In this document: positions 1 through 9,094 of the stretch, one piece after another
How positions within the stretch are numbered: position 1 is the stretch's first letter
Layout of the letters: every line of letters starts with the position of its first letter
Origin: Verrucomicrobiota bacterium
Lineage (GTDB): Bacteria > Verrucomicrobiota > Verrucomicrobiia > Verrucomicrobiales > Akkermansiaceae
Length of the DNA stretch: 64,000 nt
Reading direction: 5' to 3'
NCBI GenBank assembly: GCA_030835305.1
Contig: JAURPJ010000015.1
Span: forward strand, 124,001-188,000
Notes under the pieces: generated by a model
What the model was told of the DNA's origin: nothing
What the model saw: the letters and a program-made list of their open reading frames with translations, nothing else
The model's database searches: none
Translations under genes and position numbers: made by a program

Positions 1-2209
1 TTCCAGCTCCGGTGGGGTCCGCCGGGTCGACGAGTTCGAGGGACGTTTTGCGCTCCCAGGCCTGGCCTGATGACCCGGGATTCGAATAGATGCCGGAGCT
101 GCCGAACATGTCGTTCGTGTCGATCGCGATGGAGAGACTCGGGACGGTTTTAAGGTCCTCGGTGACCTCGTTTGGATCCACATTGGCGTTGTTATCCATT
201 CCGTAGTAAGGGGCCTGGCCACCCCAATTTGGAGGAAGTCCGTAAAGGCTTTGGGTGCTCGAGGCCGTCTGCCCCGCAACAGAATCGACAAGAATGTAAG
301 TGTGGGTGTCGATGTTGGTGGAGACAAATCCAGCTTTGTAAGCGATGGCTTTTACCGCCATGGTTCGGTTGACGGTAATCGGACCGGTGTAAATGGTTCC
401 CCTTGTCTCGCTGGGCCAGCTGCCATCGGTGGTGTAGCGAATACTTGCTCCCGGAGTTGCGGAGATGATGGAGAGGGGAAAGGGATTGTCGTAAAAGCCA
501 CGACTGACGCTGTAGTCGGTGTCTTTAACGAAGCCCGAGACTCCACTTGATGAGTCGTTCTCTCCATCCGGAGTGGGTTTGAGGAGGTAGCCGATTTGAA
601 GGGGGTCGCCAAAGAAGCCATAGCTGATTCCGGCATTCTGGGGCGGATAGTCTTCGGTAGCCGATCCAAATTCAGAGAGGACGGTGGTGCCATCTGCCGC
701 AACCAAAGCGAGGTATTCACCGCCTGCGCCGAGGCTGAAGTTGGTGTGAAGATTCTCTCCGTTGGTGGGTCGACGATCTTTTGAAGACGCAAAGATGACG
801 AGGTAACCATTTCCACCAAGGCTGACATTGGGTATGGGCCATTTTGTAAGATTGGTTGGATCGTCGGTGAGATACATACCGCCAAGACTGATGGATCCAC
901 TGTCGGGATTATGGAGCTCAATCCAGTCGGGAGTATCACCATCTTCGTCGGCGAGGCTGGTTGGACTGCTGTTGGCCAGGAATTCGTTGATCCGAACAGA
1001 AGAGCTGACAATGGTGAGCAAGAAAGTTGATTCAATGCTCAAGCCCGAGAGGTCGGTGCTGCGAACCCTGAATGAAAGGTTCGCTCCAAGACCGGGAAGG
1101 TCTGTGGCTGTTGACAGGGTGTTTTCACTGATAGAGAAGAGGGCATTGTTGGTGTCGCCCGCACCGGCCACAAGTTGATAGGTGTGGTTGTCGGCACTGT
1201 TAGGATCTTCGGTGGTGAAATTTGAGATATCGGTGCCTGGCGGGGTTCCCAAAAGAACGGTGTTTGCCGGGAAGGTTATGGCGGTGGGAGCCATCGCGGA
1301 CTCGACGTTGAGAGTGAACGATTTCTCGAGTGTGAGACCATCGCCATCGGTGGTGCGAATGCGAACGGAATAACTGGATCCAAATCCACCTAAGAGCGAG
1401 GCCGCGCGGAGCTCGTCTCCATTGGCGATTGAGAAAAGATTATTGTGAGTGCTGCCAGCACCTGAGACGAGTGAGTATGCGTGGGCATTGTCGCCATTGG
1501 GGTCGCTGGTAGTGAGGCTGCCAATCAAAGTGCCTGAGGCTGAATTGGGGGCGAGGTCGGTATTGCTGAGGTCAATGTTGCTTGGTAGCTGTGGAGTGGG
1601 GGGGGCAATGGATCTAAGGATGTAGGCGCTGAGACCGGGATCGACTCCGTTGTTGAGTCCAGGAAGGACATTGATGGTCTGAGTGGTTCCTCCGGCGGTG
1701 AAAGTTCCGATCACCGAACCGACTCCGCTGCGGGAGAAGTCGCCACTGACATTTTCAGGTGATTCGTCATCGCCGCCTCTTTGGTTCCGAGCAGAGCAGC
1801 AACCACGGGTGTCACCGGCGCCGATGAGTTGAATCTGATAGTCGGATCCCGCGCTCAATCCAGTCAATTGAATTGCCCAGCCACCGCCTCCGTAGCTATG
1901 GCTGTTTAGGACTGTGTTGAGACTGGCATTTCCAGTGTTGCCCCCGCCTCCCGTGAAAAATGTTCCTGTATTGGTGTTGGCCGGGCCGATGCCATTCGCA
2001 TTGAAAGTGATATTTTCGTCGCCAACATTAACTGTTGGGCTGTCGCCGCCGCTGGTTGCATTAACTGCATCCACTAAAGTGCCATTGGTATCAATGCTGT
2101 TGACCGAAGTGATGTTGAATGGTGCTTGCCAGGTGACTTCGGCACTTTGAAGAGCCATGGGGAGGGCCAGGACAAAAGGGAGGATCAGTAATTTTGCGAA
2201 GGAGATCAT
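1..2209 (-). CDS. Secreted lamin-tail / CotH-type surface protein, C-terminus cut by window edge
   Basis: The frame is open from ATG at 2209 to the window edge, giving 736 residues with no stop. A signal peptide covers about residues 1-21. Next comes an N-terminal module of about 150 residues with the motif GAGDTRGCC, shared with the next gene. Two cadherin-like repeats follow (about 180-395). A lamin-tail domain begins near residue 403 (RINEFLANSSP, then DTPDWIELHNP). A chitobiase-C-terminal-like segment (IRYTTDGSWPS) is near 580. The last visible part (SGIYSNPGSSGQAWERK) matches the segment that precedes a CotH kinase domain in PVC proteins, so a CotH domain beyond the edge is inferred. There is no clear ribosome binding site. 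Likely extracellular; substrate unknown. Confidence 0.85.
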   Translation of the reverse strand, partial: MISFAKLLILPFVLALPMALQSAEVTWQAPFNITSVNSIDTNGTLVDAVNATSGGDSPTVNVGDENITFNANGIGPANTNTGTFFTGGGGNTGNASLNTVLNSHSYGGGGWAIQLTGLSAGSDYQIQLIGAGDTRGCCSARNQRGGDDESPENVSGDFSRSGVGSVIGTFTAGGTTQTINVLPGLNNGVDPGLSAYILRSIAPPTPQLPSNIDLSNTDLAPNSASGTLIGSLTTSDPNGDNAHAYSLVSGAGSTHNNLFSIANGDELRAASLLGGFGSSYSVRIRTTDGDGLTLEKSFTLNVESAMAPTAITFPANTVLLGTPPGTDISNFTTEDPNSADNHTYQLVAGAGDTNNALFSISENTLSTATDLPGLGANLSFRVRSTDLSGLSIESTFLLTIVSSSVRINEFLANSSPTSLADEDGDTPDWIELHNPDSGSISLGGMYLTDDPTNLTKWPIPNVSLGGNGYLVIFASSKDRRPTNGENLHTNFSLGAGGEYLALVAADGTTVLSEFGSATEDYPPQNAGISYGFFGDPLQIGYLLKPTPDGENDSSSGVSGFVKDTDYSVSRGFYDNPFPLSIISATPGASIRYTTDGSWPSETRGTIYTGPITVNRTMAVKAIAYKAGFVSTNIDTHTYILVDSVAGQTASSTQSLYGLPPNWGGQAPYYGMDNNANVDPNEVTEDLKTVPSLSIAIDTNDMFGSSGIYSNPGSSGQAWERKTSLELVDPADPTGAG

Positions 2210-2228
2210 TGATAAGAGTCTGTTGGAC

Positions 2229-2260
2229 AAAAAATAAGCCCCCTCCGTTTGGAGAGGGCT
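2229..2260 (-). terminator. Rho-independent terminator after the TSP3/F5-8C protein
   Basis: On the minus strand a 10-bp stem (AGCCCTCTCC / GGAGGGGGCT, one G-T wobble) closes a 4-base AAAC loop and is followed by TATTTTTTG. It lies between the stop of the gene ending at 2294 and the start at 2209, so the two related secreted proteins are probably transcribed separately. Confidence 0.85.
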
Positions 2261-2293
2261 AGCAAGGTAAGCTATTTGAGCTGCGATGGAAAT

Positions 2294-4480
2294 TTAGTTC
2301 TCCACAACCTGAAAAAACTGCTTGGGTGCTCCGGGACTTGGATTAGGGAAGGTCAGCGTAGTGCTGTCACCGCCTGATTGAACCGAGTCGTTGATATCTG
2401 TTTCGAAGATCATGAGGTCATCGTTGGCAAATACGGTGTAGGTTCTGCCGGGCTTGGAAGTCCAGGTCAGCGTAATGGCATCCGAATCTTGATTATAAGC
2501 AATGTCGGTGATGGTGAGGGGTTGACCTCCAACTTCTCCGAAGTATTCGATTTCATTGAGCTGGTGGACATTGATTCCTGTCGCAGTCACCGAGTAGCGG
2601 ATGAATTTATAAGGGTCCGAAGGTGATGTCAGGGTCACCAGGGCGGTCTGATTCCGGTCGGTCCAGATGGAAGATCCGGTGTGAGTGAAGATTGGGGTGA
2701 AGTTCAGCCCATCGTCGGATCCTTGAATCTGCCAGTCGACAGGATCACGTCCAGGAGTATCGTTTCCGGATGTAATGGTAAAGTGAGTCAGAGAGACAGC
2801 TTCTTCAAATTCGACCGTGATATCCTGGGGGGCGTTTCCGCAGCACCACTTGGACTCACCTCCGCCGACTTTGTTGTCGAAGATGTCAAAGGAGCCTTCA
2901 TTGACACCTCCGACGGTGGCGTCGCTAAAGAAGGATTTCTCGCTGGAGGAGATGCTGACCCAGTTGAAGTTCTCACCTGCGGTGTTTTCGGTGTCGATGC
3001 CATCGTTTTCAGGGTCTGTCAGATCACCCCCGAGTAGGCCGGGGAGGAAGATGATTTCTGGCTGGGCGGTGAAGCTATTTGGATCCGTGGGGTTTGATCC
3101 TTCCGAGAGTTCAAAGTCATCCGAACGTAGATCTCCATCGGAGTCGGCGAGGTTGGGATCCGTTCCAGGCTGTCCTGTTGGATCGCCGGGATTGAAAGGG
3201 AGGTCATGGTTTTCAACGCCATCAAGAATGGTGTCACCGTCGGAGTCTTTATTGAGAGGATCTGTTCCAGTGTCGTTTGCGCTGACCCATGTTCCGGTAT
3301 TGGTTTCAGCACCATCCTTGAATCCATCGTCATCGGTATCGTCGTCTGCAGGATCGGTACTGCGTACGAGTTCTTCGCCGTTGCTTGAACCGTCGGCGTC
3401 GCTATCTTCCCCGTCATCGTTGGTTCCGTTGCCGTCGGTATCTTCATTATTGGGGTCGAGGAGCAGGGTGACTTCGACGCCATCCGGAAGGTTGTCGGAG
3501 TCCGTGTCAACGAGGTTGGGGTTGGATCCTGTTTGTGCAGCGTTGACAAAATTGAGATCGGGATTCTCGACACCATCTTTCAAACCGTCACCATCGGAGT
3601 CATCCTGGATCGGGCTGGATCCGGTGTCATTGGCATCTTTCCATGTTCCGGTATTGGTTTCGACTCCATCAAGGTAGCCATCATCGTCGGTGTCATCTTT
3701 TGTGATGTCGGTACCTTGTTCTTGTTCTCCGAGATTGGTGAGACCGTCCATGTCCTCATCTTCGTTCCCATCAAGAATGGTGTCGCCGTCGGAGTCGTCA
3801 TTGTTTGGATTGAGCCCGTTGGCTGTTTCCCAACCGTCAAAAAGTCCGTCGTTGTCGGCATCGTCGGCGGAACCCAAGTCACGAACAATTAAACCACTGA
3901 GGCCTGGATCGTTTTCGCCGGTCACGAAGAAGGACTGGTTAGGGGTATCCGCAATAAAAGTTCCGACCACCCAATCGCCTGTCCCTCGGGTCAGGCCGCC
4001 GCTGATATTACCATTTCCGTCTGCGACGAATTGGACTCTTGTTCCACAACATCCACGATCATCACCCACCCCGATAAACTGGACCATGTAGGAATTTCCA
4101 GGAGTAACAGGAATGTCGATTTGTCCCTGGCCCGTTGGATTTCCACCTGAAATATACGTATGGCTGTCCATGATAACATCAAGATTTGCGTCACCGCTTG
4201 ATGGCGTGTAAAAACCACCGTTTCCAGTGTTACTAACCGTGCCTACGACAGCCGAGTTGATCGGCCCCACCGTAAACACATTGTCACCAATCGTTACTGC
4301 ACCTGCGGCGTCAGATCCTCCATTAACAGCGGCATAGGGAGTACCATCGACAATCAGGTCCCCGACTTGGATTCCTGTTCCAACAGGTCCCCAGCTTACG
4401 ACACCAGCATGAGAGAGCGTAAGCCCTCCTAAAAGCACATAAGCACCCGTTGTGATTTTCGTATTTGTAGGTAGTTTCAT
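2294..4480 (-). CDS. Secreted protein with TSP3 calcium repeats and F5/8-type C domain
   Basis: 728 residues. ATG at 4480 has AAGGAG upstream at good spacing. A signal peptide (about 1-25) is followed by a module of about 170 residues with GVGDDRGCC, matching the neighbouring gene. Residues about 205-470 are thrombospondin type-3 repeats, many copies of DxDxDGxxDGxE, known to bind calcium. A discoidin-like F5/8C domain follows, with the phrases DVTVEF-like, DWQIQGSDDGLNF and IRYSVTATG, suggesting carbohydrate binding. The end (TWTSKPGRTYTVF ... FFQVVEN) is the beta-rich tail common in verrucomicrobial secreted proteins. It is probably an extracellular adhesion or polysaccharide-binding protein. 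No catalytic domain was seen. Confidence 0.85.
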   Translation of the reverse strand: MKLPTNTKITTGAYVLLGGLTLSHAGVVSWGPVGTGIQVGDLIVDGTPYAAVNGGSDAAGAVTIGDNVFTVGPINSAVVGTVSNTGNGGFYTPSSGDANLDVIMDSHTYISGGNPTGQGQIDIPVTPGNSYMVQFIGVGDDRGCCGTRVQFVADGNGNISGGLTRGTGDWVVGTFIADTPNQSFFVTGENDPGLSGLIVRDLGSADDADNDGLFDGWETANGLNPNNDDSDGDTILDGNEDEDMDGLTNLGEQEQGTDITKDDTDDDGYLDGVETNTGTWKDANDTGSSPIQDDSDGDGLKDGVENPDLNFVNAAQTGSNPNLVDTDSDNLPDGVEVTLLLDPNNEDTDGNGTNDDGEDSDADGSSNGEELVRSTDPADDDTDDDGFKDGAETNTGTWVSANDTGTDPLNKDSDGDTILDGVENHDLPFNPGDPTGQPGTDPNLADSDGDLRSDDFELSEGSNPTDPNSFTAQPEIIFLPGLLGGDLTDPENDGIDTENTAGENFNWVSISSSEKSFFSDATVGGVNEGSFDIFDNKVGGGESKWCCGNAPQDITVEFEEAVSLTHFTITSGNDTPGRDPVDWQIQGSDDGLNFTPIFTHTGSSIWTDRNQTALVTLTSPSDPYKFIRYSVTATGINVHQLNEIEYFGEVGGQPLTITDIAYNQDSDAITLTWTSKPGRTYTVFANDDLMIFETDINDSVQSGGDSTTLTFPNPSPGAPKQFFQVVEN

Positions 4481-4618
4481 AGAGTCTCCTTAAAAAACAA
4501 ATAGGATAGGGACATGCAAGGAGGAACGTGTATTGTTGTCCTTTTTCAGGCGCCCCCACCCTGGCAGGAAAGATGGTGCATTCTCTTGCAGATTTAGATC
4601 GAAAATAGGGGGCTCTTT

Positions 4619-6700
4619 GTGCTAGTCACGCAAATGAAACGCTTGATTTTTTCGATTTTTTTGGTGGTGTTTTCTGCACGTGGGCAGACGACTGATTCAG
4701 ATGCCCGAGCGCTTTATGCAAAGGGTGAAGCTCAATTTTTCGAGGGTCAGATAGAGGAGGCCGTTCGGAGTTGGGACCTCGAAATTGCCGCTAGTCCCTT
4801 TCGAGAGCCTTATCACTGGCAGCGAGGGTTAGCTTTCTATTACGCGGGCGAATTCGAGAGGGGAGTGAAGCAGTTTGAGCTGCATCAAAAGGTGAATCGT
4901 AATGATGTTGAAAATGCGGCATGGCATTTTTTGTGCGTTGTCCGGGCTGGGGGTGGTTCGGTTGAAAAAGGCAGGAAAGCATTGATTCCCATCGATGGAG
5001 ACTCGCGGGTGCCGATGAAGGAAGTTCACGATCTTTTTGCGGGAAAGGGAACAGAGCAGGATGTTCTCAATGCCGCCTCAAAAGATGCCGTTGGTCCCTT
5101 ATTACGGAACCAACTTTGTTACGCCCACCTCTATTTGGGACTCTATTATGAAGCACTGGGTGAGATCAAAAAATCAAGAGAGCATATCAAAAAGTCAGCG
5201 GTGGACTTTCAGATGGATCACTACATGGGCAAGGTAGCCCAGCTTCATCATATGCTAAGAAAGAAGCGCCCCAATTTCATCTTTCTTTTTGCCGATGATC
5301 AAAGGGCTGACACAATCGCAGGACACGGAAATCAACACATCAGAACTCCGCATTTGGATCAGCTGGTTGAGCGTGGTTTCAGCTTTCGAAACAATTATTG
5401 TGCGGGCTCCTTCAGCGGCGCTGTTTGCGTGGCGAGTCGGGCGATGTTGATGACCGGGAGGCAATGGTTGAATTTGCCCAAGAAGAATCCCGGTTCGAAT
5501 TGGGGTGACGCCAAGCTCCTGCCCTCATACTTGACTCAGCAAGGGGCCTATCGCTCTCACATCATCGGCAAATGGCACAATGGAGAGGCGACGCTTAAGC
5601 GTGCTTTCACCGAAGGGTCCTCGGTGTATTTGGGCGGGATGGCGAATCACACTGCCTTCGAAGTGCAGGATCTTTCAGCTGGGAAACTCTCAGGTAAGCG
5701 TCCGGCGGGAGGATTCTCAAGCGAGGTTTTCGCCAACGATGCGGTGAAGTTTATCGAAGGAGCAAAGGTCGAAGAAAATTTCTTTCTCTATGTGGCATTC
5801 ATGGCTCCTCATGATCCCAGAAATCCACCGGAGAAATATCGCGAGATGTATTATCAAAATCGTCCTCCGCTTCCGAAAAATTTTCTTCCGCAGCATCCTT
5901 TTAACATTGGGCCTGCCAGTGTTTCCGGGCGCGATGAAGGGCTGGCACCATGGCCCCGGACCAAGGAGGTGGTCGGTGACCAGCTTTGTGAATATTATGG
6001 TTTGGTCACTCATCTCGACGAGCAGGTGGGGAAGATTATGAAGTCGCTGGAGGAGAGTCCTCATGCCGATAATACCTACGTGATTTACACCGCTGATCAT
6101 GGTCTCGCGATGGGAAGCCACGGATTACTTGGAAAGCAGAGTATTTACGAGCATAGCATGAAGTGTCCACTGATCATTTGCGGGCCGGAGGTCCCCGCAG
6201 GTCAGTCAACCGAAGAGTTTTCATACGTGCATGATCTCTATTCGACCGTTCTAGGACTTGCTGGCTTGGAGCCGCCCAAGCTGATTGATGCCAAAGATCT
6301 ACAACCCGTTATGGAGGGGAAAGAGCCAGGTCACCCATATGTTTTTCTTCCGTTTCAAAATCATCAGCGGGCAATTCGGGTTGGAAATTTGAAGATGAAT
6401 ATTTTCCCTTACATTAATCACCGGGAGATCTTTGACCTGGAAAAAGACGCTGAAGAGTTGCATCCGCTGGCAGATGGAGCCTCTTCTTTTCCTTCAAAGC
6501 ATCTGGAATCCTGGCTGGAGACTGCGAGGATAAGATACACCGACAAGGCTCCGCTGAAAGTGGAGAATCCAGCGCCCAAGGAAGCTGTCTATGACAACTC
6601 AAATCGCAGTATGGATATCTGGCAGCCCAAGTGGATCCGCGAAAAATACTTCGGTGGCAGAACTGAGCCCGATCATGGGCCGGGTGTGCGCAAGAAATGA
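4619..6700 (+). CDS. TPR-sulfatase fusion protein
   Basis: 693 residues. The signal peptide is MKRLIFSIFLVVFSARG. The first about 210 residues form TPR-like helices (ALYAKGEAQFFEGQIEEAV, YHWQRGLAFYYAGEFERGV). A type-I sulfatase domain follows, with metal-binding FADDQRADT at about 224 and TADHG and LLGKQSIYEH later. The formylglycine site reads C270-V-A-S-R: the Cys is present, but the usual Pro at +2 is Ala. GTG at 4619 is preceded by AGGGGG at 6 bases; ATG at 4634 is an alternative start. Predicted to cleave sulfate esters outside the cytoplasm. Fusion to TPRs is uncommon and could mediate complex formation. Activity is less certain because of the altered motif. Confidence 0.85.
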   Translation: MLVTQMKRLIFSIFLVVFSARGQTTDSDARALYAKGEAQFFEGQIEEAVRSWDLEIAASPFREPYHWQRGLAFYYAGEFERGVKQFELHQKVNRNDVENAAWHFLCVVRAGGGSVEKGRKALIPIDGDSRVPMKEVHDLFAGKGTEQDVLNAASKDAVGPLLRNQLCYAHLYLGLYYEALGEIKKSREHIKKSAVDFQMDHYMGKVAQLHHMLRKKRPNFIFLFADDQRADTIAGHGNQHIRTPHLDQLVERGFSFRNNYCAGSFSGAVCVASRAMLMTGRQWLNLPKKNPGSNWGDAKLLPSYLTQQGAYRSHIIGKWHNGEATLKRAFTEGSSVYLGGMANHTAFEVQDLSAGKLSGKRPAGGFSSEVFANDAVKFIEGAKVEENFFLYVAFMAPHDPRNPPEKYREMYYQNRPPLPKNFLPQHPFNIGPASVSGRDEGLAPWPRTKEVVGDQLCEYYGLVTHLDEQVGKIMKSLEESPHADNTYVIYTADHGLAMGSHGLLGKQSIYEHSMKCPLIICGPEVPAGQSTEEFSYVHDLYSTVLGLAGLEPPKLIDAKDLQPVMEGKEPGHPYVFLPFQNHQRAIRVGNLKMNIFPYINHREIFDLEKDAEELHPLADGASSFPSKHLESWLETARIRYTDKAPLKVENPAPKEAVYDNSNRSMDIWQPKWIREKYFGGRTEPDHGPGVRKK

Positions 6701-6707
6701 GGACTGA

Positions 6708-7721
6708 CTACAACATTCCCCGGTTTTTGAGGTTGTTGAGTCGGCGGACTGTGTCGATTAGGCCGTCGACCATGACCTCTGTGTAGGTGCGGCCCAAGGT
6801 GGTGTCGACTCCGTGGCCCGGCTCGAGCGTCCTTAGTGGTTCGAGCGCGGGGTCGTCGTGACGAAAGAGTTCGACAAAGGCGCTGGGCAGCTTGCCGGTC
6901 TTAGCATTTGCGGTGAGAAGGGCTCCGACCCAGCCATCGTCGGAGGAGAGGCATCCCCGGGTGGTGGGAACCGAGCAGTGGAAAGGTCCGATCTCATCCG
7001 CTTCGCCCATGGAGGCGATGATGGCTTCATTTTCCGGGATGTTCAGGCCGGAATCACCGCAGTGGGCGGCGTCAATGAGCGCTTTGAAATAGGGGCTCCC
7101 GATTTGCTCGTTCAGTCCGGTCAGGATGGGCCGTAGTTTTGCGAGGGAAGTGAAATTTTGAAACTCACCGGGGCGGAGAAATTCGATGTTCCAATTCCTG
7201 ATACAGGAATCGGCAAGTCCCGCTTCGTGGTAAGCCCTCAGATGAAGCTTGATATTCTGTGTCACCCGGGCCTGAAATTCCTCTTCGTTGGCAGGTGGCG
7301 TTCCTTCCATCCAGGTTTCCACCGAGGTTGAATTGACCTGCACGATATTATTGCGAAGGGCGGCGTTGAGATTGACCATGAGTTGGGCAAGGGCCTCGTC
7401 CTCATCGTCCGGTTCCATGGGGTTGACGCCACCGACCATCATGACGAGTTGGGGCTCGAGCCCTAGTTCACGAACAGCTGCGATGAGCTCGTCTTTTTCG
7501 TCGGGCTGGGTCGTGCCAAAAGATGAAATTTGAATGAGGTCAACTTTGACGGGAGAAAGCTCAATGATTTCGCGGGCGCCTGCCGCAACCACAAACTCAC
7601 CATCGGCATTACGCGGAAGCTTACCGTTTTTGTCGGGAACCAGGGCGTCAAGAAAGCCGAGGTGGGTTCCGAGGATGCCAAGCTGGATGCCGGAGGTATT
7701 TTCGATGGGAGCGATGATCAT
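6708..7721 (-). CDS. TIM-barrel protein, probable sugar phosphate isomerase/epimerase family
   Basis: 337 residues, no signal peptide, so cytoplasmic. The pattern looks like an AP-endonuclease-2/xylose-isomerase-like barrel: strand LIQISSFG near 60, QLVMMVGG near 95, NIVQVNSTSVETW near 145, WNIEFLRPGEF near 200, and ALIDAAHCGDSG near 240, where acidic and His residues usually bind metal. The exact sugar substrate cannot be told. The gene converges on the TPR-sulfatase gene with a 7-base gap. A role in processing sugars released by sulfatases and hydrolases is an inference from context. Confidence 0.6.
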   Translation of the reverse strand: MIIAPIENTSGIQLGILGTHLGFLDALVPDKNGKLPRNADGEFVVAAGAREIIELSPVKVDLIQISSFGTTQPDEKDELIAAVRELGLEPQLVMMVGGVNPMEPDDEDEALAQLMVNLNAALRNNIVQVNSTSVETWMEGTPPANEEEFQARVTQNIKLHLRAYHEAGLADSCIRNWNIEFLRPGEFQNFTSLAKLRPILTGLNEQIGSPYFKALIDAAHCGDSGLNIPENEAIIASMGEADEIGPFHCSVPTTRGCLSSDDGWVGALLTANAKTGKLPSAFVELFRHDDPALEPLRTLEPGHGVDTTLGRTYTEVMVDGLIDTVRRLNNLKNRGML

Positions 7722-7777
7722 AAGGAAAGATTTTCAGATGTGAGAAGGAATTGAAACTGGAAAAATTTGGGCGGTTT

Positions 7778-8536
7778 TCACTTTTTAAGGAGGAGAGCTT
7801 CGAATTGGTTCAGGAAGCCATGATGCTTTTTGTGAGTGACCTTACGCCAGGCGGCGAAGTGCCTGGCGAGTGAGGCTCCTTTGATGCGGGGAAATTTGGC
7901 AAGGATTTTCCAGTGTTCGGGTTCTTTCTCGAGGAGCGGGAGGATGAGGTTAGCGAAGGCTCCATTGATCTCGCGTTCAGTGGCTGATTTCCGGAGGGTG
8001 TCCCTGTGCCTTTGGTAAAAAGCGGGGGCGGTCTCCGCCGTGAGGGGCTCGCGGGACTTCATTACGGTCGAAGCATACGAGGCGAGGTGTTTGCGAAATC
8101 TTTTGAGGGCGTTGTTGGGGGCGTTTGTTTCCCAATACTTATTCAGTTTGCGAAGAACAAAAAGTGAGGCGGTCTCGCAGAGGGTTTCTTCGAGCCATTT
8201 GTTTTCGTGATCAATGGGCTGGAAGTTGGCCCGAACATGAGCGACTTCGTGGGCAAATTGGTAGATGATTTGGGCGTAGTAGTAGTCTCCAGTATTGAGC
8301 TGGATGGCGACTTCTCCGCGCGGTGTCCGCTGAAACAGAGTGATGGGGCCACGCCGGTGACGTGAGATAAAGAAGGGAGGCTCCTTGAAGGCGTCCGCTT
8401 TCGGCAGTGCGGCGAGGGTGGATTCGAAAATATTACGAAGGTCGTTCTCGGTCATCTTGAAGTCCTTGGCCTCGATTCGAAGCTGGGCGTGCGATGTGAT
8501 GGCGAGCGCAAACAGAAGTAGGGCGATGGTCTTCAT
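7778..8536 (-). CDS. Secreted gluzincin-like zinc metallopeptidase
   Basis: 252 residues from ATG at 8536. This start is chosen because it gives a clean signal peptide (MKTIALLLFALAITSHAQ) and forms an ATGA overlap with the stop of the Fur-type gene; the open frame extends further upstream but the sequence there is low-complexity. HEVAH at residues 96-100 is the zinc-binding HExxH motif. WLEETLCETASLF about 16 residues later supplies candidate third zinc ligands (E116, E117, E121), as in gluzincins. The rest is helical and basic, and the family is not recognised. Overlap with the metal-responsive regulator suggests translational coupling and possibly zinc-linked control, which is an inference. 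Confidence 0.7.
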   Translation of the reverse strand: MKTIALLLFALAITSHAQLRIEAKDFKMTENDLRNIFESTLAALPKADAFKEPPFFISRHRRGPITLFQRTPRGEVAIQLNTGDYYYAQIIYQFAHEVAHVRANFQPIDHENKWLEETLCETASLFVLRKLNKYWETNAPNNALKRFRKHLASYASTVMKSREPLTAETAPAFYQRHRDTLRKSATEREINGAFANLILPLLEKEPEHWKILAKFPRIKGASLARHFAAWRKVTHKKHHGFLNQFEALLLKK

Positions 8537-9033
8537 TTCTTTCGATTTGGAAGGCGTTTTCCTCTGACCCGGGCTTGGATGAGGTCGGGGCAGCTGCCTC
8601 CATTGCGAAGACGCTCGCAGGCGGCTTCGATTCGCAGACTCTGGCGCACGGGCCGAAAGCCGAGTCGGCGGGTCAGGCAATCGTTCTGAAGGTCAAGGTG
8701 GCTGTCCTCGAATTCCACAACCTTGCCGCAATCAACACAGATGAGGTGGTTGTGATTGGGGTGGTCGACAAAGTTTGGATCGTAAGTGGTTTGGCCGTCG
8801 CCGAGTTCGATTTCGTGGATGAGGTCTGCTTCCACGAGGAGTCCGAGGGTTCGGTAAACGGTCGCGCGGGAGGCGCGGGAGCCTGCGTTGCGGAGGCGGT
8901 CAAAGAGTTCTTCAGGAGTGAAGTGCTCGTCGGAGGCGAAGATGATTTCGAGAATTTCATCCCGTTGGGAGGTCTGCCTTAGCCCCTTTTTACGGATGAA
9001 ATCGTCCAGTCGTTCGCGAATACCCTCGTCCAT
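8533..9033 (-). CDS. Fur-family metal-responsive transcriptional regulator
   Basis: 166 residues. An N-terminal winged helix (GLRQTSQRDEILEIIF, then RATVYRTLGLL as recognition helix) is followed by the metal and dimerisation domain. HPNHNHLICVDCG (about 91-103) gives the His-rich regulatory site and first CxxC. The usual second CxxC is replaced by a spaced pair, C139 and C148 (CERLRNGGSC). It could be Fur, Zur or PerR; the sequence does not decide. The stop overlaps the start of the metallopeptidase gene by 4 bases (ATGA). The divergent region with the lipoprotein gene at 9095 is only 61 bases, so a shared operator is possible. Confidence 0.88.
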   Translation of the reverse strand: MDEGIRERLDDFIRKKGLRQTSQRDEILEIIFASDEHFTPEELFDRLRNAGSRASRATVYRTLGLLVEADLIHEIELGDGQTTYDPNFVDHPNHNHLICVDCGKVVEFEDSHLDLQNDCLTRRLGFRPVRQSLRIEAACERLRNGGSCPDLIQARVRGKRLPNRKK

Positions 9034-9057
9034 ATTGTGTTCAGGTTAGGGAATTTA

Positions 9058-9073
9058 GATTGAATAATGAATC
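9058..9073. promoter_or_regulatory. Imperfect AT-rich palindrome between fur-type gene and lipoprotein gene
   Basis: GATTGAATAATGAATC is a partial inverted repeat (6 of 8 half-site positions agree), centred in the 61-base divergent intergenic region. Fur-family proteins bind AT-rich palindromes and often control themselves, so this is a candidate operator. The match is weak and AT-rich palindromes arise by chance. Confidence 0.25.
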
Positions 9074-9094
9074 CCGAATATCGAGGATTAAACC

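Noticed and set aside
352-1035. Minus-strand frame of 227 codons
   Set aside because: It is in a different frame from the lamin-tail protein, which has clear domains across the same bases.
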